Positions 6,934 to 15,296 of a stretch of DNA of 35,835 nt are shown here, one piece after another; within the stretch, counting starts at the first letter, position 1, and every line of letters starts with the position of its first letter. The notes under the pieces were generated by a model. That model saw nothing but the letters and a program-made list of their open reading frames with translations, ran no database searches and was not told the DNA's origin. The stretch covers positions 1-35,835 of the forward strand of contig CAMBTP010000030.1 in the NCBI GenBank assembly GCA_945870855.1, written 5' to 3'. Both the position numbers and the translations under genes were made by a program. This DNA comes from Prosthecobacter debontii. GTDB lineage: Bacteria; Verrucomicrobiota; Verrucomicrobiia; Verrucomicrobiales; Akkermansiaceae.

Positions 6934-9447
6934 CTATGCCTTCTCTCCCATAATCACGGAAACCGTTGGCTCCGAGGCGAAGACCTTTCTCGCCACAGCG
7001 CATACTTCCTCCGGGGTGAGCTTTTCGTAAATTTCCGGGAGGATGCGGTGGGTGTCGGCGGGGTGGCCGAAGAGGAGGTCGAGGGCGGCGTGGCGGGCGT
7101 TGGAGGAGATGGATTGCTGCTGGATGGCGGCTCCGCTGAGGACGGTGGAGCGGACGCGCTCGAAGGTATCCACCGGGATGCCTTCGGCGGCGATTTTCGC
7201 GATCTCCTTTAACAACTCCGTGCGGGCGAGATCGAGTTGCTCGGGCGAGGTGGCGAGGTAGAAGGTGAACAGTCCGCTGTCGTAGCCAAGGAACTGGGTG
7301 GCGCCGACGCGGTAAGCGAGGCCGAGTTCCTCGCGGATACGCCCGAAGAGTGGGCCAGCCATGTCGGAAGAGTGCTCCTGGATGAAGGCGAGCGCGTGGC
7401 GATCGGCCCCGCTGATGTGGGTGCCGGGGTAGCCGATGGCAAGCACGGCCTGTTTTTTCGGCAGGGAGAAATCGGCGTTTACTCCTACGGATATAGTAGA
7501 TGCGGGAGCGTTCCAGATTTCACCGGCGGGGAGGTCTTTGAAAAATGTTTCGAGAAGGCCGATGAGATGATCGGGATCGAAATCTCCGGAGATGGCCAGA
7601 GTGAGATTGGAGGCGTTGAAGTGGCGGGCGTGGTGGGCGGCGAGATCGGCGTGGGTGATTTGCCCCAACGATTCCACGGTGCCTAGCGAATCAAGTCCGT
7701 AGCCGTTGCCGGTGTAATGGGTGGCGCGGAGCTGCGTAAAGCAGCGATGAAGCGGATCGGCGAGGGCTTCCTCAAGCGACGCGAGCTGCGAGGCTTTCTC
7801 GCGTGCGATGGCCTCGGCGGGGAAGGCGGGATGGAGGATCACATCGGCGAAAACTTCGAGGATGGGCAGGATGTCGGCGGAAAGGCCGCCGGCCTGGACG
7901 AGCAGGGCATTGTTACCCGCCGAGGCGGAGATGGATGCGCCGAGCGACTCGAGCGCGTTGGCGATCTCGTCGGAATTGCGGGTGGTGGTGCCTTTTGGAA
8001 AAGTGGAGGCAAGCAGCTGGTTGAGGCCGTTGTTCTGCGAGTTTTCCGAAGGCAGGCCCGCGCGGGCGGCGGCTTGGAAATGGATTAGCGGCACGCGGCG
8101 ATCTGGCAGGAGCGCGAGGCGGAGGCCGTTGGCAAGGGTATGGGTGGTGATCGCTTGCAAAATCGCGGCAGCTTTGCCCTGCGCGGCGGCGGCGACGTAA
8201 TCTTTCGGATCGACTGACGTGTAGGTGAGGCGGTTTTTGGAAAGCTTGGCTGCGACGCGGCGGATGTCGTCCGCGCTGACGGCGTTGATGGCGGCGAGGT
8301 GGCTGCGGGTGAAATCGAGATCGCGCGCCTCGTGCCAGTTTGATGCGAGATCGGAGGCGCGGCCTGAGGCAGTTGTCAAAGAACGGAATTGGCTGGCGGC
8401 CGTCTGGCGTTTCGCCTTCGCGAGATCGTCCTCCAACGGGCTGGTGGCGATGTCCTCGATCTCGGCGAGGATGGCGGCCTTGAGTTCGTCGCGTTTCTCC
8501 GGAGCGGATTCCGCGGAGACGGCGATGAGCCCTTCCGAGCCGGGGCCGATCCATGTCCATGCGGAGATTTCGATGGCGAGTTCGAGCTGGTCACGGAGGC
8601 GCCTGTGGAGGCGAGAGGCCTTGCCGCGCCCAAGAATGGCGGCAAGGAGATCGTAGGCGGGCGCATCGGGATGGGCGACATCTGGGGCTTTCCAGGAAAG
8701 GCAGAGACGGCTCGTCGGCACATCGAAGGTATCGAAATCTTCGCGTGGCCCGAGCTGCGGCGCATCTGCCTGTATGTGCGGCTCGGGGCCGGGGACAATT
8801 TTGCAATCCGCTGTCAGCTCCGCAACAAGTTCGCGGGCTTTAGCTGGATCGAAATCACCCGAGATCACGATGTGCGTGCGATCCGGTGTGTAGCGGGCGC
8901 GGTGGTAGGCGGTGAGATCGCCGTAGGAAATTTCATCGAAGAGATGACGGTGGCCGATAACAGGATGGCGGCGGGCATCTACGGTGAACGCAGTAGAAAG
9001 AAGCAGGCGGATCGAGGCGTTGTCGGGATCGTCGAGACCCATGTCGATCTCGCGGCGGATCACGTCCTTTTCCGACTCGAATTCCGACTCCGGGATGACG
9101 GGGAAAAACACCAGGCCAGTGAGGCACTTCAGGAACATTTCCAACGAGCGCGAGGGGCCGTCGATGTAATAGACCGTGCGCTCGAAGGTGGTGTAGGCGT
9201 TCCAGTGGCCACCGGCTGCTTGCACAGATTGGGCGAGTTCCTCGGAGGTGAAATCGCGGGTGCCCTTGAAGACCATGTGCTCCAGGAAATGCGAGAGACC
9301 GGCGCCGAGCTTTTTCCCCTCATGAATGCTGCCAGTAGCCACCCATGCTTGCACGCTGATCACGGGAGCGGCGGGATCGGGATCGAGGATCAGGGTGAGT
9401 CCGTTCGGGAGAGTGTGGCGGGTGGCGTGGGTGGGTGGATATTCCAT
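6934..9447 (-). CDS. M16 (pitrilysin-family) zinc peptidase, two tandem M16 units
   Basis: 837 residues from the ATG at 9445-9447 (MEYPPTHATRHTLPNGL). The N-terminal unit has the inverted zinc motif HFLEH at residues 53-57 and the third ligand in RREIDM near residue 132, both intact. The second unit begins near residue 440 with a repeat of the entry sequence (HTLANGLRLALLPD). It has QLLASTFPKGT where HxxEH would be, so it is probably a structural half that closes the chamber. Single-chain double-unit M16 proteins are known in bacteria and digest short peptides. No signal peptide is seen with this start. The longer frame to 9504 adds a non-family extension. Confidence 0.88.
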   Translation of the reverse strand: MEYPPTHATRHTLPNGLTLILDPDPAAPVISVQAWVATGSIHEGKKLGAGLSHFLEHMVFKGTRDFTSEELAQSVQAAGGHWNAYTTFERTVYYIDGPSRSLEMFLKCLTGLVFFPVIPESEFESEKDVIRREIDMGLDDPDNASIRLLLSTAFTVDARRHPVIGHRHLFDEISYGDLTAYHRARYTPDRTHIVISGDFDPAKARELVAELTADCKIVPGPEPHIQADAPQLGPREDFDTFDVPTSRLCLSWKAPDVAHPDAPAYDLLAAILGRGKASRLHRRLRDQLELAIEISAWTWIGPGSEGLIAVSAESAPEKRDELKAAILAEIEDIATSPLEDDLAKAKRQTAASQFRSLTTASGRASDLASNWHEARDLDFTRSHLAAINAVSADDIRRVAAKLSKNRLTYTSVDPKDYVAAAAQGKAAAILQAITTHTLANGLRLALLPDRRVPLIHFQAAARAGLPSENSQNNGLNQLLASTFPKGTTTRNSDEIANALESLGASISASAGNNALLVQAGGLSADILPILEVFADVILHPAFPAEAIAREKASQLASLEEALADPLHRCFTQLRATHYTGNGYGLDSLGTVESLGQITHADLAAHHARHFNASNLTLAISGDFDPDHLIGLLETFFKDLPAGEIWNAPASTISVGVNADFSLPKKQAVLAIGYPGTHISGADRHALAFIQEHSSDMAGPLFGRIREELGLAYRVGATQFLGYDSGLFTFYLATSPEQLDLARTELLKEIAKIAAEGIPVDTFERVRSTVLSGAAIQQQSISSNARHAALDLLFGHPADTHRILPEIYEKLTPEEVCAVARKVFASEPTVSVIMGEKA

Positions 9448-9489
9448 GAGGTCGATTTCCGGCTTGGCTGTAGGATGAATGGAGCATAA
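9448..9489. promoter_or_regulatory. Short divergent spacer between the M16 peptidase and a membrane protein gene
   Basis: Only 42 bases separate the chosen starts, so the promoters of one or both divergent genes must overlap the spacer or the coding ends. A GGAG at 9480-9483 lies six bases before the ATG at 9490. Confidence 0.4.
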
Positions 9490-9996
9490 ATGATGCGCAT
9501 GCAACGGTGGATATTATGGGCAGCGCTAGGCTCTTTGGGTCTCGTCGTGATGTTTTTCGGCGCAAGATACGCGAAACGCGAATACCACCTCCGCCAACCT
9601 TCGAAAATCTGGGTCCCCATCGCGCTGCGGGCGGATATTTCCATGGAAGCTCAGAAGAAGCTCGCGGAACAGATCAATACCAAGCTCCGCACCGATGAGA
9701 TTCTACGAGCCGTCGTGATGGATTTGGATTTGCGGGAGAAATTCAATCAGCCCAGCGAGGATGCCGCAGTGAAGGAACTCAACCGTCGCCTATTCGTGGA
9801 GGCGGGTAGCGCGGATACGCCGAACGGCTCTGTGCCATCGATCAATGTCGGCGTTTCCGGGATCGGGCATGAGTCGAAACTCCTCGGCGAGGCCTCGATG
9901 CGCGTGTTGCGCGATGTATGGCGTATAATCGGAATCGATCCGAAAACGGGCAACCCGATCGATCCAGGAAACACGCCCCCGCCGGACTCGTTTTAG
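9490..9996 (+). CDS. Single-pass membrane protein of unknown function
   Basis: 168 residues. Residues 6-24 (RWILWAALGSLGLVVMFFG) form one membrane anchor, with the rest probably outside the cytoplasm. The soluble part has mixed helix and strand character (ADISMEAQKKLAEQINTKL, SINVGVSGIGHE) faintly like the periplasmic part of Wzz-type chain-length regulators, but the second membrane helix is missing. No family is assigned. The start is supported by GGAG six bases upstream. Confidence 0.65.
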   Translation: MMRMQRWILWAALGSLGLVVMFFGARYAKREYHLRQPSKIWVPIALRADISMEAQKKLAEQINTKLRTDEILRAVVMDLDLREKFNQPSEDAAVKELNRRLFVEAGSADTPNGSVPSINVGVSGIGHESKLLGEASMRVLRDVWRIIGIDPKTGNPIDPGNTPPPDSF

Positions 9997-10056
9997 TCCT
10001 GATATCCGCCCTAGCCCATGAGCTGACGATGGGTGGAGCAGAGGCAAAAACCTCGT

Positions 10057-10359
10057 TCACCGCTGTGGACTGAACAGACTCACGATGCCGTTGAGCAGTC
10101 CTTTGAAAATCCGCCACGCGACGAAAACCACCGCGACACAGATCCCCACGACGGCCGCCAGCACCAGAACGATGATCCCCAGCATAAGCCAAAGCGGCCA
10201 CCAGCGGGCATCGATGCGTTTAACGCGACCTTGCCATTGCGTCCAATCGACACGTCCGCGCTTGTTCGGCGCTTCCCCTCCAACAGGGCGCGACTCCACC
10301 GCGATACCGTCGATCTCGACGATTTCCACTTCGATGGTTTGTTCGTTTGCGGCAGCCAA
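10057..10359 (-). CDS. Small single-pass membrane protein, unknown function
   Basis: 100 residues. An N-terminal acidic segment (TIEVEIVEIDGIAVE) is followed by a basic-aromatic stretch (DWTQWQGRVKRID) and a strongly hydrophobic helix at residues 55-83 (LWLMLGIIVLVLAAVVGICV and on). The tail is short and basic. The start appears to be TTG at 10357-10359, with AAGG seven bases upstream. The gene reads leftward downstream of the rhomboid gene, with a likely terminator between them. No family is recognised. Confidence 0.55.
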   Translation of the reverse strand: MAAANEQTIEVEIVEIDGIAVESRPVGGEAPNKRGRVDWTQWQGRVKRIDARWWPLWLMLGIIVLVLAAVVGICVAVVFVAWRIFKGLLNGIVSLFSPQR

Positions 10360-10410
10360 TACCGAACCTTACCTAAGGTTTCGAAAATTCAAACCGCGAA
10401 ACCCATGCAA

Positions 10411-10478
10411 AAAAAGCAGTCCGACTGATCATCCACAGGGAAAACCCAATAACCTATAAGCGTCTCAGCCGGACTGCT
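10411..10478 (-). terminator. Candidate intrinsic terminator downstream of the rhomboid gene
   Basis: On the minus strand AGCAGTCCGGCTGA (plus 10465-10478) can pair with TCAGTCGGACTGCT (plus 10415-10428), 13 of 14 positions, across a 36-nt loop. A run of seven T follows directly. The distal arm is itself a small palindrome (AGTCGGACT). The position, about 40 bases beyond the rhomboid stop, fits termination of that transcript. Confidence 0.6.
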
Positions 10479-10521
10479 GAAATCATAATAGCAAGCGCCG
10501 TGCCAATTTTTTCGTGAAAAA

Positions 10522-11265
10522 TCACCTCGGCAACGCAACCCGCGGCATGGGCACCACTGCGGCACCCAGCACGATGCCGCCGATAAAACCACCAAGGTGC
10601 GCACCGTAGGCGACGCCTTGAAAGCCCTCAAGATATCCAGAGAAATCAAACAAAAGCCCGACGACGCCCACCGCCGCGAGATTTGCGGGTGGGATGGGTC
10701 TCGCGATCGGCCAGACATGCGGATTGGGCAGGTGCCAGCGAACCACCATGCCGAGGTAAAGCCCTTCGAATCCCATCACCGCACCTGAGGCACCGAGCAT
10801 CGGGATCGTTTCCTCCGGGTTCAGGGCGACGTGGCACGCGCTGCCGCAGATGGCGGTGAAAATGAAAACGATCATCACCCAGCGGTGACCGAGAAGCTCA
10901 GCTGCGACTGCGGCGAAGATCCAGAGATAAAGCATGTTTCCCAAGAGATGCCCCACATCACCGTGGAGCAAAGCCGCTGAGAAGAGCGTGAAAAGGGAAC
11001 CCGCGTCGGTAAAGTCGCCCAAGCGCAAGGAATGCAATGCCGCCACCACATCGGCCGGAACCGCCATGAAGCGATCCTCAAAACCCTCACCGAGAAGCAC
11101 CTGAAGCACATAAATTACAGCGATGAAAACGATCAGCGCAAACAACGGCCAATGTTGGCGAAAAACGGAGGAAGGGCGGCGACGCACGTCGCGCAGGTTA
11201 CGCGAGGACACAGCATCCCTCAAGCGAACTCTTCGCAGACCTTGGCGAAGGGAGTGGGAGCGCAC
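10522..11265 (-). CDS. Rhomboid family intramembrane serine protease
   Basis: About 247 residues with six hydrophobic segments. The catalytic serine lies in GASGAVMG near residue 158 and the catalytic histidine in GAHLGGFIGG near residue 224. An HGDVGHLLGNMLYLWIF segment matches the conserved HxxxN helix that stabilises the oxyanion. Rhomboids cut transmembrane substrates near the membrane surface. The N-terminal ~38 residues are basic and the predicted start is GTG. A later GTG near residue 28 (VRRRPSSVF) is equally possible. The substrate is unknown. Confidence 0.88.
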   Translation of the reverse strand: MRSHSLRQGLRRVRLRDAVSSRNLRDVRRRPSSVFRQHWPLFALIVFIAVIYVLQVLLGEGFEDRFMAVPADVVAALHSLRLGDFTDAGSLFTLFSAALLHGDVGHLLGNMLYLWIFAAVAAELLGHRWVMIVFIFTAICGSACHVALNPEETIPMLGASGAVMGFEGLYLGMVVRWHLPNPHVWPIARPIPPANLAAVGVVGLLFDFSGYLEGFQGVAYGAHLGGFIGGIVLGAAVVPMPRVALPR

Positions 11266-11295
11266 GTGATCGGTGCGTGCGCTACCCCGGAAAGA

Positions 11296-12351
11296 TCAAT
11301 TTTTGAGCAGTTTGGTCATTGCCTCACCCATCGCGAGACCCACGTCCATGTAAACCTTGGCGTGGCCGCCGTAGTGGCCGTTGCCGCTGCCGCCTTGTGC
11401 CATGGGATGTGAATACACGGTGGCCACGTTACCCTTAAACTCGGGGTATTTGCCAGCCTCCCCGTCCACCGCAAGATGGGCGTTGAGAACGATTCCGGTG
11501 TTGTCCGTCATCCCCTTTGTGGCCTCGCCGAGAGTGGCGAGGACGAACTTCGCGTTGGGAGCATCGAACTCCGTGCGCAGGGTCTTGATCAGGTGAACGA
11601 GGTTTTTCTCATACTGAGCGGAAAGGGCGGCGTCGCCGCAATCCTTCTCCCCCTGCCACCAGAAGAAACCGGCGACTTCATATCCCTTGGCATCAGGATA
11701 ATACTTGTTGAGATCTGCAAGGACACTCTTCGCGTTCGCGACGTCATCATCCCATTGCTTGCCGGCGTACCAACCGATGGAGACGGGCGTTGATCCCTTT
11801 TCCCACCGGTTGGGGGATTCCTTGTAGCCAGCATAAACGTAGGTCTTGCCGTCTTTCGGGTCGGTGTATTCGAAGCTTTTACTGCCGGGTGGCAGAAGAT
11901 CCCAGCCGAGCCCGCGGTTGCCGATCGAGCTCTTGAGCACCATGACGGGTTCGTTAATTGCGTTGCCGAGTTGGTGCCCGAGACCGATCTCAATGCCGAT
12001 TTTGTTGCTGACGGTGAGCCAGTCGTTACGATAGACGTTCATGCTTAGTCCCTTTTGCATCACGGACACGTTGCGGACGTCTTGGCGAACCGTCCATTTG
12101 CCTTCTGCATCGGTGAGGAAACCGTAGAGGTTCTCGCCCTTTACCGCTTTTTCAAGGCAGCCATCGGCGTCGCCAGTTACCTTGCCCATTTCCAGGGTGT
12201 TGGATTGACCCATCACAATGAAGACCTTGACCGGCTTGGTCATATCAGCAGGTTTGCCGTCGGGATCGGGCAGATCTTGGCCGTAAAGGGAGGTGGTGGC
12301 CAGAATGAAAAGCCCGAGCAGGGCAGTGGGTAAGTTTCTAAGTTTTTGCAT
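11296..12351 (-). CDS. Secreted sialate O-acetylesterase/acetylxylan-esterase-like protein (SASA domain)
   Basis: 351 residues. Signal peptide at 1-24 (LPTALLGLFILATTSLYG core). KVFIVMGQSNTLEMG near residue 45 carries the nucleophilic serine of the SGNH-type SASA fold. FFWWQGEKDCGD near residue 231 is the conserved WWQGE block. Further toward the C-terminus the conserved histidine is probably within SHPMAQGGSGNGHYGG. CE6/SASA enzymes remove O-acetyl groups from sialic acid or plant polysaccharides outside the cell, which suits a polysaccharide-degrading organism. Exact substrate is not deducible. Confidence 0.85.
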   Translation of the reverse strand: MQKLRNLPTALLGLFILATTSLYGQDLPDPDGKPADMTKPVKVFIVMGQSNTLEMGKVTGDADGCLEKAVKGENLYGFLTDAEGKWTVRQDVRNVSVMQKGLSMNVYRNDWLTVSNKIGIEIGLGHQLGNAINEPVMVLKSSIGNRGLGWDLLPPGSKSFEYTDPKDGKTYVYAGYKESPNRWEKGSTPVSIGWYAGKQWDDDVANAKSVLADLNKYYPDAKGYEVAGFFWWQGEKDCGDAALSAQYEKNLVHLIKTLRTEFDAPNAKFVLATLGEATKGMTDNTGIVLNAHLAVDGEAGKYPEFKGNVATVYSHPMAQGGSGNGHYGGHAKVYMDVGLAMGEAMTKLLKN

Positions 12352-12363
12352 AGTTTCTTAGCT

Positions 12364-12376
12364 ACTTGTGACAAGT
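12364..12376. promoter_or_regulatory. Perfect 13-bp palindrome upstream of the esterase gene
   Basis: ACTTGT-G-ACAAGT lies 12 bases before the esterase start at 12351, within its presumed 5' leader. It could be a repressor operator or a weak leader hairpin. Only the symmetry is seen; no regulator is known. Confidence 0.3.
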
Positions 12377-12407
12377 GCCGATCTTACAACGAGTGCGAAA
12401 GGATATT

Positions 12408-13166
12408 TCAAATCATATCGCGCGTGATCAGGTAGCTGGCGGCGCAGCGTGGGCATTGAACCGTGATCGTGTCAGCGTCGTGGAAAAGTTCGTCGGGCTT
12501 TTCGCGCCATGAGCCAAGTATGGGCAGGATCTTTTCCAAGGTGCAGCCGCAGTGAAAACGGAAAAAGCGTGTTTCCAAGAGGCTCGTTTCTTCCGTCGTA
12601 TCGATCACAGCCACCTGATCCGCATCCAGCCCGGCGAGCCAATCGAGATCGGCATCCGGTTGCGCGGCGATGAGGGCAAAATTTTCATCCTCCAGCCGAA
12701 AGGCGCGGGCGGGGCGTTGCTCGGACTGGCCATAGAACTGCGATACCCAAGCGACCGGATCGAGACCTTCGACTTCCATGGTGGAGAGGCGTGGTTCGTT
12801 CGAAATCGGCGTGGTCGTTTGGGAATAGAAGAAATTGCGGTCGGGCTCGCGGATGTCCTCGGTGAACACGCGTCCGGTGATGTAGCGCTCGTTCGATGAT
12901 CCAGTGACGAAGAGATTGATGCGCGGCGCGCGGAGGTTCGCAGTCCAAGCGATCGTCTCGTTCCAAGGGCGGGCAGTCAGGTGCAGCGTGAGCATGGCCA
13001 GCGCGTCCTTGAGCATGGCGTCCAGCTCGGCGGGATAGCGGATGCCGTTTTCCATCAAGTGCAGGTAATGATCCGTGTAAATATCCGTAAACTGCCCGCG
13101 CAAAAGCAGGCAGTTCCGGTGGCGGACAAAGATGGATTCGATTCTGGTAAAGTCTTCGGGCTGCAT
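12408..13166 (-). CDS. hslO: Hsp33-type redox-regulated chaperone
   Basis: 252 residues. Hsp33 is a cytosolic holdase activated when its zinc-bound cysteines are oxidised to disulfides. The C-terminal redox switch is visible: FHCGCTLEKIL (CxC, near residue 207) followed about 27 residues later by VQCPRCAASY (CxxC, near 237), the canonical CxC..CxxC arrangement. The N-terminal half (LLLRGQFTDIYTDHYLHLM, NLRAPRINLFVTGSS) fits the chaperone core. The protein is somewhat shorter than the roughly 290 residues common in the family. Divergent from the sulfoxide reductase gene, an interesting pairing since both serve oxidative stress. Confidence 0.88.
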   Translation of the reverse strand: MQPEDFTRIESIFVRHRNCLLLRGQFTDIYTDHYLHLMENGIRYPAELDAMLKDALAMLTLHLTARPWNETIAWTANLRAPRINLFVTGSSNERYITGRVFTEDIREPDRNFFYSQTTTPISNEPRLSTMEVEGLDPVAWVSQFYGQSEQRPARAFRLEDENFALIAAQPDADLDWLAGLDADQVAVIDTTEETSLLETRFFRFHCGCTLEKILPILGSWREKPDELFHDADTITVQCPRCAASYLITRDMI

Positions 13167-13272
13167 GGATCTGAGGGATAGCCGGAAAGAACGGCGCTAG
13201 AAGTAGAAAACCACAGGAGCAAGAACCGCGCTACTTTGAAAATTCGGCCTCGTTGCAAAACGCTTTATAACG
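13167..13272. promoter_or_regulatory. Divergent promoter region between hslO and the fRMsr gene
   Basis: 106 bases between two divergent oxidative-stress genes. An AT-richer stretch near 13238-13270 (TTTGAAAATT.. to GCTTTATAA) could hold a promoter for the rightward gene. No clear operator is seen. Confidence 0.35.
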
Positions 13273-13794
13273 ATGGAGCGCATGGTCATCATAGCCGCTG
13301 CTGCCATGGATAATTTATCTGCCACCTCTCCGAGTGCTTCCATTGAGATGCAAGACCGCATTCTAGCTGTCGTAGATGGCGAGACCGATGCCGTGGCGAT
13401 CATGGCCACGATCGCCTGCGAGCTTCATCATCACTTTCCGCATTTTCACTGGACGGGGTTTTATCGAGTGGTCGCGCCCGGTTTGCTGAAGATTGGGCCA
13501 TATCAAGGCGGGCATGGTTGCCTTGCGATCCCCTTTGAGCGAGGCATCTGCGGGCGTTGTGCGAGGGAGCAGAAAACCGTGATCATTCCGGATGTGAAAC
13601 TGGAGGTAGATCACATTGCATGTTCCAGCAGCACCCGTTCGGAAATTGTGGTTCCTGTTTTCGATGCGGTGGGCAACCTCCGTGCTGTGCTGGATGTGGA
13701 CTCAGATTTCCCTGATGCCTTTCATGAAACAGACGCTCTTTTTCTGGAGGGCGTTTGCGCTGTGTTCCGTAATCCGGCTATCTATTGGGCGTGA
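13273..13794 (+). CDS. msrC: GAF-domain free methionine-(R)-sulfoxide reductase
   Basis: Up to 173 residues forming one GAF domain. fRMsr enzymes reduce free Met-(R)-sulfoxide in the cytosol. All three family cysteines are present: GGHGCLAIPF, RGICGRCAR and DHIACSSSTRSEIVVP. TGFYRV, GPYQGG and the SEIVVPVFD block match E. coli MsrC. The start is uncertain: ATGs at 13273, 13282 and 13309 are in frame. The last, giving about 161 residues, is closest to the usual family length. It is divergent from hslO, supporting an oxidative-stress role. Confidence 0.85.
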   Translation: MERMVIIAAAAMDNLSATSPSASIEMQDRILAVVDGETDAVAIMATIACELHHHFPHFHWTGFYRVVAPGLLKIGPYQGGHGCLAIPFERGICGRCAREQKTVIIPDVKLEVDHIACSSSTRSEIVVPVFDAVGNLRAVLDVDSDFPDAFHETDALFLEGVCAVFRNPAIYWA

Positions 13795-13958
13795 CCTCAG
13801 CCCATTCCAAATGAGAAAACTTTGCATGGCGGTTCCCAATTTCTTGATTCGGTGGGAGATTGCTGGGGTTCTCTCCCTGGTGGAGGTGCCCTGCCTTGAG
13901 ATCAATGATTTCACTGTCGGATTTTGAGTCTTGGCAGGGGCGCGGATCAGGCTAAACC

Positions 13959-14546
13959 ATGGTCATGCTTACCTTAGGTATCCTTGGCTCCGGTGCCGGA
14001 TCGAACATGCAGGCGATCCTAGATGCGATCACCGGCGGGACGCTATCGGCGCGGATCGGGATTGTGCTTTGCGATAATCCGGAGGCTTTGATTCTTGAGC
14101 GGGCGCGGCGGCAAGGTATCCGGGCGGAGGTGATTGATTGCGCGGGACACCGGATGAAATTTACTGAAGAGGCACAGCAGGAGACGGCGCGGAAACTTAA
14201 CGAGGCAGGGGTGGATATGGTGTGCTTGGCAGGGTTCATGCGCTTGGTGAAACGCCCGTTGCTCGACGCGTTTCCGGATCGCATACTAAACATCCACCCA
14301 TCCTTGTTGCCCGCGTTTCCCGGGCTGGAGGCTTGGCGACAGGCGGTGGAGGCGGGCGTTTCCGAAAGCGGCGTGACCGTGCATCTCGTTGATGCGGGGA
14401 TGGATACCGGGCAGATCTTAGGGCAGGAAAAGGTCATGGTTTTTGCCGATGACACGCCGGAGACGCTCCACTCCCGTCTGCAAGTCGCCGAGCACCGGCT
14501 TTACCCAGAAACGATCGCCAGATACGCGTCCCGACTGAACCTATGA
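13959..14546 (+). CDS. purN: Phosphoribosylglycinamide formyltransferase
   Basis: 195 residues. PurN transfers a formyl group from 10-formyltetrahydrofolate to GAR in purine synthesis. LGILGSGAGSNMQAI near residue 6 is the phosphate-binding loop. ILNIHPSLLPAFPGL near residue 110 contains the catalytic Asn and His. VTVHLVDAGMDTGQIL near residue 145 contains the catalytic Asp. All catalytic residues are present and the length is typical. An in-frame ATG two codons later is an alternative start. Confidence 0.94.
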   Translation: MVMLTLGILGSGAGSNMQAILDAITGGTLSARIGIVLCDNPEALILERARRQGIRAEVIDCAGHRMKFTEEAQQETARKLNEAGVDMVCLAGFMRLVKRPLLDAFPDRILNIHPSLLPAFPGLEAWRQAVEAGVSESGVTVHLVDAGMDTGQILGQEKVMVFADDTPETLHSRLQVAEHRLYPETIARYASRLNL

Positions 14547-14975
14547 CGCCGAACCTCCTCGCCCCTCTCCTTGCGTGCAGTCCACACTGCTGGAGTTAAT
14601 CGGCATGGCGCTGGCGAAACCGGCGGTGCCTTATACCGTTTGCTAAAAATTCGTGCGCAAAAATGCGCCCACAAAGTAGAGTGCGCCGCAGGCTCTGGAC
14701 TGCTGTGATTTTTCATTCACAGCAAAGCAGAGGTCGCAGAGGGAACGCGGAGAAGAGTTTGTGTTTTGCGGTAGGGTCATTTTGCCAAAAGGTTTGGATT
14801 GCTTATGTTTTTTACTAGTCATGCGTGTAAGTGCTTTAGTTAGCCCGTTTTTGCTTAACAGGGACATGATCATTTAGGCAGGTTTAGGCACACGCGGGAA
14901 GGTATTTTGTCACCATTTGTCACCACTACGGGAAGATAAATCAGTCCTCGTGGAGTTGACACGGCAACAACGTGC
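14547..14975. other. Intergenic region marking the edge of the accessory zone
   Basis: 429 bases without a supported gene. It carries hairpin repeat copy 4 (14683-14724). A purine-rich stretch follows (14725-14755: GCAGAGGTCGCAGAGGGAAC and on), similar in style to dispersed intergenic repeats. Base composition shifts to AT-rich from about 14760 to 14950. This marks the change from housekeeping genes (purN) to defence-type genes. Confidence 0.5.
14683..14724 (-). repeat. REP-like hairpin repeat, copy 4
   Basis: Minus-strand reading: stem GCTGTGA, loop ATGAAAAA, stem TCACAGC, tail AGTCCAGAGCCTGCGGCGC. Plus-strand arms are at 14702-14708 and 14717-14723. This is a third arm variant (TGA/TCA) that keeps perfect pairing, while loop and tail stay close to the other copies. 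Confidence 0.75.
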
Positions 14976-15176
14976 ATGGACATGCACCCATCCCCGCCGC
15001 GCACCGAACTCGACCTGATCACCGAACAGGATCTCGCCCGTCATCTCAAAATCTGCCGCCGCCAACTCTACAACTGGCGCGTGAGCGGACTCGTCCCCTA
15101 CTTCAAAATGGGCAAGGCCGTCCGCTTTCGGGTAGCGGATGTGGCGGCGGCGATTGAACGGATGAGGATTGGGTGA
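14976..15176 (+). CDS. Excisionase/AlpA-like helix-turn-helix DNA-binding protein
   Basis: 66 residues of MerR-like HTH_17 type: LITEQDLARHLKICRRQLYN forms the helix-turn-helix and VPYFKMGKAVRFRVADV the wing and third-helix entry. Such proteins act as recombination directionality factors or small regulators in mobile elements. No integrase is nearby. The last 51 bases recur at 16408-16458 and, partly, at 18351-18386, which suggests this gene's 3' end is a duplication or insertion site. An ATG two codons in is an alternative start. Confidence 0.75.
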   Translation: MDMHPSPPRTELDLITEQDLARHLKICRRQLYNWRVSGLVPYFKMGKAVRFRVADVAAAIERMRIG

Positions 15177-15296
15177 ACCTGATTTTAACAAGGAAGTCTG
15201 CCGCAACCAATGGAGCGGATTCACAAACTAATCTGAAATAGGGGATCAATTCGCCATTTCCAATCAATCGGGAAATACGTAGCCTATCCACCTGCC

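Noticed and set aside
8389..9489. Long rightward open frame (366 codons) opposite the M16 gene
   Set aside because: It lies wholly antisense to a well-supported peptidase gene, has no family motif and reflects GC-rich codon bias.
13811..13927. Small ORF between the sulfoxide reductase and purN (starts MRKLCMAVPNF)
   Set aside because: No ribosome site, no recognisable motif, overlaps presumed purN upstream region; not enough to call a gene.
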